This document shows, piece by piece, positions 23,501 through 35,500 of a stretch of DNA of 64,000 nucleotides. The notes beneath the pieces were generated by a model. That model had not been told where the DNA came from and ran no database searches. It was given only the letters and a program-made list of their open reading frames with translations. Position 1 is the first letter of the stretch, and the number at the start of each line of letters is the position of its first letter. A program made the translations under genes and the position numbers. Origin of the DNA: Euwallacea fornicatus (Eukaryota; Arthropoda; Insecta; Coleoptera; Curculionidae); contig NC_089569.1 of NCBI RefSeq assembly GCF_040115645.1, forward strand, positions 310,001 through 374,000, written 5' to 3'.

Positions 23501-26500
23501 TGAAGTAAAAAATCGATTTAATAACTCGTTTTTACTTGCTTGGTCAGAATCGAAATTTTTACCATTCAAACGATTTTGAAGGGAGCGAAACAAACAATAA
23601 TCTGATGGCGCCAAGTCAGGGCTACATGGTGGATGAAGCATCAGTTCCCAATTTAGTTCCAATAATTTTTGATGCGTTATCAAAGACGTACGGGGTCTAG
23701 CGTCATCATGATGGAACAGTGCCCCTTGGCGATTGGCGAGTTCAGGACGTTTTCTGTTGATTTCTTCGTTCAATTTCGACAGCTGACAAACAGTAAACAT
23801 CCGAATCAATAGTTTGGTTTCTCGGAAGCAGCTCGAAATACAGAATACCCTTGTAGTCCCACCACGCAGATAGCAAAATCTTCTTTTGATGAATGTTGGC
23901 TTGGGACGTCGATTGCGCAGGTCCATCTTGTTTGGTCCATGATCGTTTTCGGACTGCGTCATCCTAGACAATCCATTTTTCATCACCCGTTATGGCTCTT
24001 TTTAGAATTGGGTCGTTTTCGTTACGATTCAGCAAAAAATCGCATAAGTTAATGCGTTGGGTGAGGTGAATTTCCTTCAATTCGTGAGGAACCCGAACAT
24101 CCAATTTGCCAACGTACCCGAGCTTTTTTAAATGCAGAGAAACGGCTGAATTCGGTATGTTCAACTTCTCTGCCGTCTCTCGAGTTGTCATGCGCCGATT
24201 AGCTTCGATCAAGGCCTTTATTTTATCGTTATCGATGGCGATTGAGCGTCCAGCGTGTGGTGCATCTTGGACATTAAAATCTCCGGAACGAAAGCGAGAA
24301 AACCAACGCTGGCCTGGCGGTCAGTGAGGCAGTTCTCGCCATAAACTTCACACAATTTCTTCCGAGCTTAAACTGCATTTTTGCCCTTTCGAAAGTAAAA
24401 TAATAAAATGTGTCGGTAATGCTCACTTCGATTGTCCATCTCCAACTTAAATTTTAAACAACCTCTTGTTTACTAATCGAGTTCGATTTTCGATCGGAAA
24501 AAGTCTGAAACATAACCTTTAAATTGGCATATAATAATACAAGCGACGAGATCGCTATTACTCGATATGTATAAATTGAGCCATCTATGAGAATAAAACG
24601 ACATTAATTATCGAACGACCCAATAATAACACGAAATACCCTGCATGTCAGTGCGCACCTGCCTCGGTGTGCACGTTTTAAGTATACAAGGTGTCAAAGA
24701 AAAACGCGGACAAAAGGACGCAACTACTTCTCGGGTGCGATCTCACGTGCTCCATTTTTACGATGGCGGACCTCAGAGTTGGTCAAACGAGTCGATTGGA
24801 TTTTCTTATGCGCGTGCGAAGACAGCTTAAAGTTCAACTTTCGGCACTAGTTGCACGCTACTCCACGTTTCTTTTACTGAGCTTTAAAATTTGGGAGTCC
24901 CGAAATCTCGATTCGATTTCGAATGCCATTTCGCTAAGTTGAACTGTCACAATGACTAATTAATCCTCCACGAGGTTCGGAAAGACGTTTCGGGATACTT
25001 TTGAAATGACAAAGATCTCGAAGTTCCTCTGCCGAATTCCCACTTGAAAATTGTCCGATCAAACTCAATGGGTTGACAGTCGAAATCGATTTCAGATTTC
25101 GAGAATCGGGCTGGTAGTTCTATAATGTATGACAGGTGTTTGTTCAAACGACACATCCTTTCTTCGAAAATGTTGGTATCGTGGCTTTTGTCGTCCCTGA
25201 AATATTTAACCGGGTGCCATCGAGTTGGAGATCGTAAAACAAATGGATATCGCGAACGGGCCCGCGACATGCAAGTGTTTTCTAGGCGCAATGCATTAGG
25301 TATACGAAGCAGGGACGGAATAAACATTTTTTCCATAGGAAATATTTTCAATCCATCGTAAAATACTGAACGAGTTCAGTACTTCCAGGGGCTTATCGAA
25401 AAACTCTCCTTCGTCTCCATTGCGTCTTGCGGACGCCGGTCTAGTACCAGTTACGTTAACGTTAACGTAACTGGTACATTAACGTTAACGTAACTGGTAC
25501 GTTAACGTTAACGTTAACGTAACTGGTACCAGTCATTGCACGTTTCGTGGCAATATAACATATAACTGGTTAAGTTACGTTATATTGTTAAGATACAAGT
25601 TTCGCGCGGCAACGCACTCTCGTCCTGGTCCGAGTTTGCTAAACTCGTTGCTGCAGAGTTTCGCGTAAAACAAGGAGCGAAGCAACGAGTTTTGCAAATT
25701 TCAGTCCAAGTTTGCAAAGCTCGCCGCTTCGCTCTCTGTTTTGCAATGAATTGCAAACAGTATATAAGGTATTATCGTCACTAAATCGCGGCTAAAGTGC
25801 AACGAGTTGCGCCTTATTTCGCAAACTTGGACTCGTGCGATAATGCCTTACACATGGTACTTCAGCTGCAAACCCTTGCTTATGTATACACGTACACAGG
25901 GTATCTACTAAACGATGGTATCGATTCCAAGGGGTGATTCCTTGCGACATTTCATGAACAAAAGCCCTGATAAACGTATGTTCTCTCTTGCTTCGTTTTC
26001 GTGATGCAGGGTGTCAAAATTCGTTTTTTTTTTGGTTTTTCATGAATATTTTCGAACGTGACGGCGCAGTATCTCGATGAAATTCAACGTTCAGGGGTTC
26101 TCCGAGTCGAAAAATTCAAATACGATGTCGGTTTTACTGCAACGTGTATGAAGCAGTAATGTTCTTGTGTTAAATTTGCCCTAACGCTCTTAGGACCCCG
26201 TATTTTGATTTCAACTAGATTACATCTCGTTCCCCCGTTAATTCTAAACGAAGAGATATGCTTGATCGAGAACTCTCAGAGAAATGGATTTCGACGATTA
26301 AAAATTTCTTTGCGCGTCATTTCGACAAAACATTAATTTATTAATAAACGTGTAATAATAGTCCCCAGCGTGTTGCGATACAACCGATCTCACATTTGAA
26401 TTTCCTGCATCGGAAGGCTTCTGGATACTGAATTTCATCAAGATATTGTATCGCGAAAAAGACGCAAGATACGACATACGTTTATTTGGACTTTTTTTCA

Positions 26501-29500
26501 TAAAATCGAACAAGGACTCACCCTTTGAAATTGATGCCACCATTTAGTAGATACCTTGTAGAAAGGACTTTAGTACTGCTCGATTCTGTCGCTACGGGCA
26601 GCATGTACTTGGCCAGTCGTATTGTCACATACTGCCAATATCAAAGCTTTATTTCGACATCGCTTCGATGGCAAAACGAATTTTTCTTCAACTGCCGCCT
26701 TTAAGAAGCACGGCAGGCAGAAAATACATGTTACTGAGCCCCGAACGAACTCAAGCCAGTTCGGAGTTGTTATGGCGGCCAGTGCCAACGGCCCCAAGAC
26801 AAACCATGACTTTGCCCATTAATATGAAAATCCCTGTTTTTGCGAAAAGCGCTCTCGAAATAACTTTCATACTTTTGTTTAATGAGGAAATTTTTGAGCG
26901 AACTTCGTGTGTCGCACAGCTACAAAATCGGTACCGTTTCGTTAATAAAATGCCCTTTTCAAGTCAAGAGAATCCAAAAAAAGGGCTAAAAAGTCACCGA
27001 CCAAAATTATTTTCTATGCCGAAATGGAGATTTAGCTATCAGAAGAAGAGCAATCGTGGTTAGCACAAGGTCGGTGTGAAGTTGTTGGAAACGGGCGTGA
27101 GACTCAACATCGATAAGATGAATGTCGTACTGAGAAGAAAGGGAAACGTAGAAAAAAGTTTTTTACTCTGGAGTCCAGTGCGGTAAACTTGAATGGGAGT
27201 TCCGATGTTAATTTCGAATTGAAAATCTGAAAAACGGCCAAAACTACTGGCAAAATTGGACAAAGCGATCGAAACACTTCCTGTATCGGAAACTGGTAAC
27301 TTTCGTATAAGATAAATTGCGAGAATATGCGGATGACGTTCGGTCCATTAGGCTGGGGCAATCTTGTGCATTGCTCAAATCCTATTTCCTTTTTCTTGAA
27401 AATCGTTACTCAAGCGATATCAATATGAACCTAAGAGCCACATTTAGACGCACAAGAAGGAGAAAAACCTGTAAATTTGTTTAAAAAATTTAATGGTAAA
27501 GTTTTGCTGCAAAAACTTAGTTCGGAGTTCAGTGGCAAGAGAGAGACAGGCAACGGAGTAACACCTTTATTTAATCCCTTTTTAATTAAATCACTCTTAA
27601 TATTCCTTAAAAGATGCCGGAGTGGTTTTCAAAGGGAATCATTTCTTAATTACTTTTATTCAATTAATAGGCCGATTTTCGGGATTTGAAAAGTACAAAT
27701 ATGAACTTCACACAGTGGGATTTTACGAAATGATGAGACAACAAAAAACGAGATCCACCCAAAAGGCAAGCGGACACAAAAGCATGCAGGCATACAAATT
27801 TAAAATTAATGGCGGCTTTCCGTAATATCAGAGCGAACCCGACGCATTTTCCATAACCATTAGACGAAGAACAAATACAATAAATATCAGAAAAAACGCG
27901 ATAAAATTCCGATTTTCGACTCGCTATACAAACACGGAGGTGGCTAATTTTTAATTTAAAAGGGTTGCTGAATTTTTATCGGCAGTGACCAAACGGACCC
28001 GACTGATGGAATATATGTTATGTACTATTTATGTAAATACGGCTGATTTTTGATGTTCGCAATTTGACATATAATACAGTGAAGACCCCACGGGGAGGAG
28101 ATGCAACGTTACGAACTATAATTTACGAGAAACTCGATTTTAACGTTTGGAACGTCGAAATTTATTTCGTAGAATTTTTTATTGTTAAAACTAGTGCGAT
28201 TTGCGCAAAATTTCTGTTCTATTTAAAAGTTACGTGCAGGCTCTGGAGGTTTGTTAAAAAATTACTTCAATAAATTACCAACCTCGTGTGATTTTTTGGC
28301 TCGAAGTTGTATAATAATTTAGAGGACATGCGTTTTATTCTACTAATTTTTCTTGTATTTTTTTCCAATCCACGGCTGTCCATATGCATACAGCAGCGGT
28401 CAAAGTTATGGCAACTTTTTAAATTTCAAATAATTTAGACTTAACGGCCTAAATTGAAAATAGCTTTTGAAAATATGATTCTACAATGACTGTTCACGAT
28501 AGAAGTATATAACAATAAAACAGCGATAATTCGCATACAAAAATAAAAAAATACATTCATTTCGACTTGGACAAAAATAGAGCAACTTTTCCAAAATAAT
28601 TATAAAGAGTGACAAAACTTCAACAAATTCCAAAAGAATTGTTCAATAATTAATATTTTGCATAATGCCCCCCCTGCTGAATAACTTCTGCACGTCTTCG
28701 CGGCATTGACTTTATTAAATTGTCGATGTAATTGTTGTCAACACCCTTCCAGGCTTCTTGAGGTGCCTGAAATAAATCCTGTAGATTGGAATATGCATTA
28801 TTCCGAATTTTATTATCCACATAATCCCACAAATTTTCTATGGGGTCGAGATCGGGAGATCGCGACGGCCAAGCAAGAACTTCTATCCTTTCCTCTCTAA
28901 ACCATTCTGAAACAAGTTTCGATTTACGCTTGGGGTCATTATCTCGTTGGAAAATGCTTCTTAGTGGCACGGCTTCTTCAAGATATGGTTGTAAATGATT
29001 CCTGAGGATATCTCGGTACGTGGACCGATCCGTGCGACCTTCTATTTCGTGAAGCGGACCCATACCAAAACCAGAGAAACAACCCCAAACCACAATCGAA
29101 CCTCCTCCGTGTTTTACGGTTGGTAAAACGAACTTCTTTTGCAACCTCGCGCCTTTGGGTCGTCTGACGTATGATGGGCCATCGCGTTTGTATAAGTTAA
29201 ATTTGGACTCGTCGCTGAAAACTACCAATTTCCACTGTTCAGATGTCCAGCGTTGGTGATTCTGCGCAAACTGAAGTTGTTCTTCTTAGACAGCAATGGT
29301 TTTTCCGCTGGTCACCTACCAAATAATCCATTTTCCACTAATCTGCATCTTATGGTCTTGGAACTGACACGAGCTAGGCCCGTTTCCTTTAAAGGCGATT
29401 TCATACGAGTGGACGATAGAAATGGATTTTTTTGACTCATTCGAATTACCCATTTATCAGTTCTTTTTGTAGTTTTCCCGGTGCGTCCTGAATTTTTTGC

Positions 29501-32500
29501 AGCTGCTTCACTTCCAGTTTGTCTGAATTTGTAAGTAATTCGAGATACAATTGACTTAGGCACGTCCAAACTCTTTACAATTTCGCTTTGCCGCTCGCCA
29601 CTTTTACACCGCTCAATGATAATTTTCCTGATCTCTAATGAGATCGTTTTACCTCGACCCATAATGGAATTCGTCGATATAATAATAATTAGAATGTAAA
29701 GCGTCTTTAAACACACAAGTCTGCAGATCAAGTGAAATTTTAAAATACCAAGTGTTGTCATATTTTCGTCCGGTATTGAAAAAATGCGTTTTGACAGTTT
29801 CTTATGGGAATTGTTGACATTTCATTTGAATGCATTTTATTTAAAATTTGCCGTAATTATGACCACTACTGTATATTAAAAACTCGAGAAATGTTGTATT
29901 TTCTTATTACCCCAGACTGTGCCAAATACTTTCCCAGTATTGAGTGCGAATTGACAAAACAAGCTTTCCCAATGAAATGCTCAACCGGCAATTTACATAA
30001 AAAACGCCCTTAGATCGTCCTCGATTTTACGAGTTATGGCTGACCTCAGAAAATACAGAACATTCCCTGCCAAATAGAGCCCTTAACGCAAGTTTCAACA
30101 CTTTCGAACTCCCTTACCCGAGCTTAATTACCTGCAATATACGAGGTCCTTGTTTCCATCGAACGCCCCATACGGAGGACACCTGGGCGGCAGCTGTAGA
30201 ACCAGCACACCATTGACGCCGGCTACGGCCAAAAGGCTTCCGGAATCGTTCGCTACCAGAAATTCCGGAGAGAAGAGCGGAGGATGGAGCGGCAGCAGTC
30301 TCTGAAAATAGAGGTCTGTTGAAGAAAATCTATTGGAAAGTGGAGAAAATAAAGACATTTTTATTTTAAAATAACCCCTTGACTGGCCTTAGTTTGTCGC
30401 CCTTCAGGAGAGCGACCCCTCCATAAATCGGGGTTAGTTTCGGAAGGGTTGAGGTCACGTGCTCCCCGGGGCGTGAATGACCAACGGCTCGGAGGGGGTG
30501 AGTGGCAACAGGTAATATTAAGGCGCGTGCCGGATTTGACCCTCTTGAGTGTTGGCCAAGATTGGAGTGCAACATTTAGGTTGAAATCAAAACTCCTTTT
30601 TTTGTATGATAATAACAAAAGTGGATCACACTTAAGGGCAAAAATTGGGGAATATATATATGTATATATATATATGTATGTGTGTGTGTGTGCGTGTGTG
30701 TGTATATAAATAAAACAGTTAAATAATTAGGTTAAATTAAGTTCAGTGATATTTATAACACGCCGATATATGAAGCAGATAATAAAACGACACGTCAGAA
30801 AACCCTCGTTATTTTGGTATTTTTGCATCGCTGAATACGCTGGTATTTCCAACTCAGACCGCAATACTAATATTTATCAGAGGTGAATGATTCTCGAAAA
30901 GGCCCTGTTCCGTAAGCAATAACGTAAATTTTTTACATTCCATTGTTATTTGCACGGGTGCAAATGGATTTTTTTTTATTACGTTCATGCAGTCGCCGTG
31001 GAAGAAGTCGGGGGTGTGCGATGCTATGAGCACCTGCGTCTTTAAGACGTAAATATTCATTCAAATTTCATACACTTTTTAGAGATTAAATACGATGTGA
31101 AATAGCATATTCATGTATTTCATGATGCAATCCGCCGTTGCGCTAGTCCAGCTAATTCAGATCAGCCAATCATTACTTATAGTTATGGAATGGAGATCCG
31201 TGCGGCAATAACGCTCGCCAATCGTGTGTTTTGCAGTATTTTTTTTTTTTATTTATAATAAAAAGAAACAATTATTTACTAGTTCCTGCCCTAAAACATT
31301 GAAAGGGCGATTCGCTTGACGAACAAATTGTTCATTTCGCTGATGTTCTTAGGGATTTTCAGAAAATCACGTTATAAATTAAGAAATCACCGTGATACAG
31401 GGCGTCCTTGAACGGTCGGGGCAAAGCTCTACTACTTTTTTTGAGGTCGAAACACGATTGCACACATTGGATGTCAAAGGTCCATTTCCGAATAAGTTTT
31501 TTCTTAAACGAGGGCCCTTTAAGGGAGCGTAGCTTTTAAATCGCCCCCTTACAAAACTCTAGTAAAATGCCCATCCCGTGACATTTTTTTTAAGCACGAG
31601 AGGGTCGAGTTTTGGGTGAGATTGAAAAAATTTTTCACTTTATCACCTTTATTGCAGGTCGGATTAATGGTCAGAATTCTATGTTTGGGAACGTGAAAGC
31701 ACAGGAACGTGTTTGCGTCGCGTATGATCGGATGAATGTTTGCCGCATTTCATGGGCGTTCAAGTTGGAAGGAAAGAGACGATGTTGGCCAACCCGGCGA
31801 CACGTGTTTCTACTCGTTGGCTTCACCAGGCGCGCGTGTTTCCGCACGCCCATCATGGTTTGCCCGGTATCCTCTTTCCTCCCTGTATTTGAGCGGTTAT
31901 GAAATATCGCGGAAATGCCGCGAACAGTGGTGCGCCCTTACGGCACGAGGTTGGGAAACAAGTGTTTGCGCACGTCGGTGTCGCTAGTTTGCTCCAATTT
32001 AAAGAATTCAACATTGATGAGGTATTTTGATGTAGGCACGGATATTTGCATGCGAATACTTACAACAAATGACGAAATTGGGGTGGTGGAAAAAAAGTTC
32101 CGGTAATAACAGTATCTCCGATCTGCAATTACCGAAATGGGTTTTACTTTAATCTGGTGGGCGGTTTTTTAAATGCGAAAAATTGCCTCTGGCGCGATCA
32201 GTTAAATTTTCTCGGAAGGATTTTTTAATATAATAATTTCGATAATTTATACCCGGTTTCCTCGGTCGTGAGTCGGATCCTTCGATTTAAATTAGCAATT
32301 TTTCGCTATAAAGGGGATTAAATCGCTATTTTTTATGCACCGATATTAAAAGGAGCGGCGTTTTTCCCTTAATTGGGATATTTATCAATTTTTGCTATAA
32401 ATATGTTCGGTTTTTCTTAGATTTTTTCCTCTCCCGCAATGCGAACGTTTAAGTTCTCCGTCTGTGTGATTAATATCGGTGGAAATAATTACTCCGGCTT

Positions 32501-35500
32501 AATGCCTCCTTTTTTTTTTTTTTTTAATAATAGGCTAATAAATCTATAAAAGTAGGCCACTTTTCAAATTCAACCACATGCCACTCGTAGAGTGCTCAAA
32601 CTCGCAAAACCGACCCGCATATACTTGCACACGTTTGAATGCTTTTCTTATACCACTCGCAGCCTTCTAATGACGTAATTGACAGTTCTTGATAATAACA
32701 CCAGCCCTTGAGCGGTTACAAAGGTCGCGATCTCAATTTTTCTCTTGTGCGAGTGCAGTCACGGTTCTTCATAAACCTGTGTTGGGAGAGCGAGAGGATC
32801 AACTCCAATATAATTACAGTCAAATGAGGCCTCAAACAAGTTTAGAACAATACGTGAAATTCAAAAGAGAAATCAAATATGCCGGTAATACCGCAAATAA
32901 CAGTGCATGTCTATAGCTAAACATTACGACAAAAAAGGGGTAAAGTGTGAATAAACCTTTTAGAATCTAGATTAAGCCGAGTTTCCACTTTATAGTCACC
33001 ATCTCTTCCAATCTATTCTTTCACCTGTTTCAATTTTCCGGCGCCATTTTAATTAAAGAAACGCCATCGCGGGATTATTGTTGATTTTCATTTGTTTACG
33101 TCTGATTGCGCGACGACGTTTCGTTTTGTAGTTGCGCGATTGTTTTATAGCGATTCGCAGTTGTTCCTCGACGATTTCCAATTGTTTCGTTAATGATTTG
33201 GTTTTGAGTTCAAGTGTTTCGATTCAAGAAGCACACTCGATTTGCTTGGTCGTCGTATAGTCGTGAATGATTGCTTTCAATTGTTCCGATTTGAACGGCT
33301 GAGGAGTTTGAATGCTCGGGTTTGTTTCGGGTCTTTAGGGAAACATTTTGACTAATAAATTGATTATTCTATCTAATAAAATGATTTAATAACAGTTAGT
33401 GGCGATATAAAAAAAAGTTTGAAAGGGAAATTCGAGGCATTATCCCCCCATTCAAGACATATTAAGAATTTTTCCGCAGTTCCTCTGGCAGCCGATTAAT
33501 ATTCGACCCAAATGGCTCATAAAAACGGTGATTTACGAGTGCCGATGTTGCCGATACTTTGCATTAAATACATTAAAATTAGCTCCACTCCGCAAAGATT
33601 CCAGTGACGTATTTTGTGCGGTTTCTAGCTCTGCATTTGTTTTTACGTTTCACTACGCGAGAAGTTGGGAACTTTGATTGGACGAACAAGATTGCACGGC
33701 CGATACATGAGCTATTCCTTGGACCTCAGGTCTTATTGAAGTTGCACTCGTGTGTTCCCTCCTACGTACTCTCATACTACTATACAATTCGTTATCAGTG
33801 CGCATGCCTTATTGCATACGTCCAGAAAATAATGGTCGGTTATTGCGATTTCGTTAAATCGCGTGAATGCGTCCCTGTAAAATAAGACGTTTCAGTTTGT
33901 AGTTTTTATAGGCGAAACGGTCGTTCGACCGGAAAATTGAATGATTTTCCAAATTGGCTTGTTCAAATCCAGATTTCGAAACGCGGAACGGTTTTCCTTA
34001 TTCCGAATTAATGGGGGATTTTTCCGTGGTTTGTATAATGCCTCCTCAATTCCCGTTATTCTTTCAATTAGATATAGGAAAACGAACGCTGTTCGAAAAG
34101 ATATAGCGCTTTTATCATATTAGTCAAATCATTATTACATCCGTGACTTTGTTTAAACATTTTTAAAAACAAATAAACGTGGACTGTGAAAATCTAGTTA
34201 TTGTTTCGTAGCTTAGGTTCGGCTCTCCTACTTGACCCTCCTATATGGACGTGTGAACGACCATAACGAAATTGTTTGTCAAGCTGCTATCATTATGACA
34301 ACATGATATTTCTTATGAATGTTAAAATGTGCGAGGGTCAAGTGTACGCTGAAGCCACGATTTAACAACTCTCCCTACGTGATATTGCTACATATTTATC
34401 TACGGATTGAGTTGTTTGGTTCGGAATCGGTCGACATGTCTTTTAGTTGTAGAGTTAGAGCAAGAAATTAAATCTGCAAGTACGTTATATAATAATAAAT
34501 TAAAAAAAAACTATTGCGCACATTTCCAAATTATAGAATATTTTGGTCAGCAACCATATACAGGTTATTGCAAAATATTCTTCAGGGACTTGTATTCTAT
34601 CTACTCGTTGACATTTCTTAATTTAGAGGTCAAAGCTTGGAGTAAGTACCAACTACTAATCTCACCGATTTGTTTGGCACAAAACCTCGGCTAGATCTAA
34701 CATTCTACAGGGCGTTTCTAAGTTAGACCTCCATTTATTTACTCCATCATATTAAACAACAAAGCAACTACCAGTCCGTAGACGTTTAGCTTCAGCTGAG
34801 ATGTTAAGATCGCAAATTTAACACTAAATACATTTTAAAATCTGTAAGAGCTGTAAAGAAAAGAATGAGGAGCATTCTGTATTTCTGCAACGAAGCATGC
34901 CTGATCTCACTTTTATTGCAGATAAAAAAAAAATGATGTAGAATGTCCCTTAGAATTCTATGAGCAATGTTTTGTAACAATTTCTATAGAGATAGAGCAA
35001 ACCATTGTTGTTACTGGTGTCACATTATAAGTGTTACGAAATGAAATGCGTTTACTTGTCATGACCAGTTACAAAGTAAAATACATTTAGTCCTGAAATC
35101 GGAGAAAATTTTAAGAAAACTATCACTTTGATAAAATTACTAAGCTTTTTCATAAGATTTTTAAAATTATTGTTAACAATAGATTTTGTGATATATTTAG
35201 ATAGGCGTTAGTTGAATTCAAAATTTCGGAAATATCCCAACTTACTATGCCAAACTGATCTCCTAAATTCGGAAACACTTCAATAAAATAGAGAAACAAT
35301 TTTTACATAATTTTTACATCAAAGTTTACACGATATTGTTGTTATTTATTGGAAATGCGAATTTTTACCCATTTGTAAATAGTCCCTTCCATGTTTATTA
35401 TATTCCATCAGTAATAAATCTGATCATAACCTTACTCCCTATGACACACACTTCCCTATTATGCGGGTACTCCATAACACAACGCTTGTCTGACTTGAGA

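Noticed and set aside
25895..26543. 81-codon frame inside element C considered as a gene
   Set aside because: It lies mainly within the right inverted arm of the fold-back element and has no similarity to transposases.
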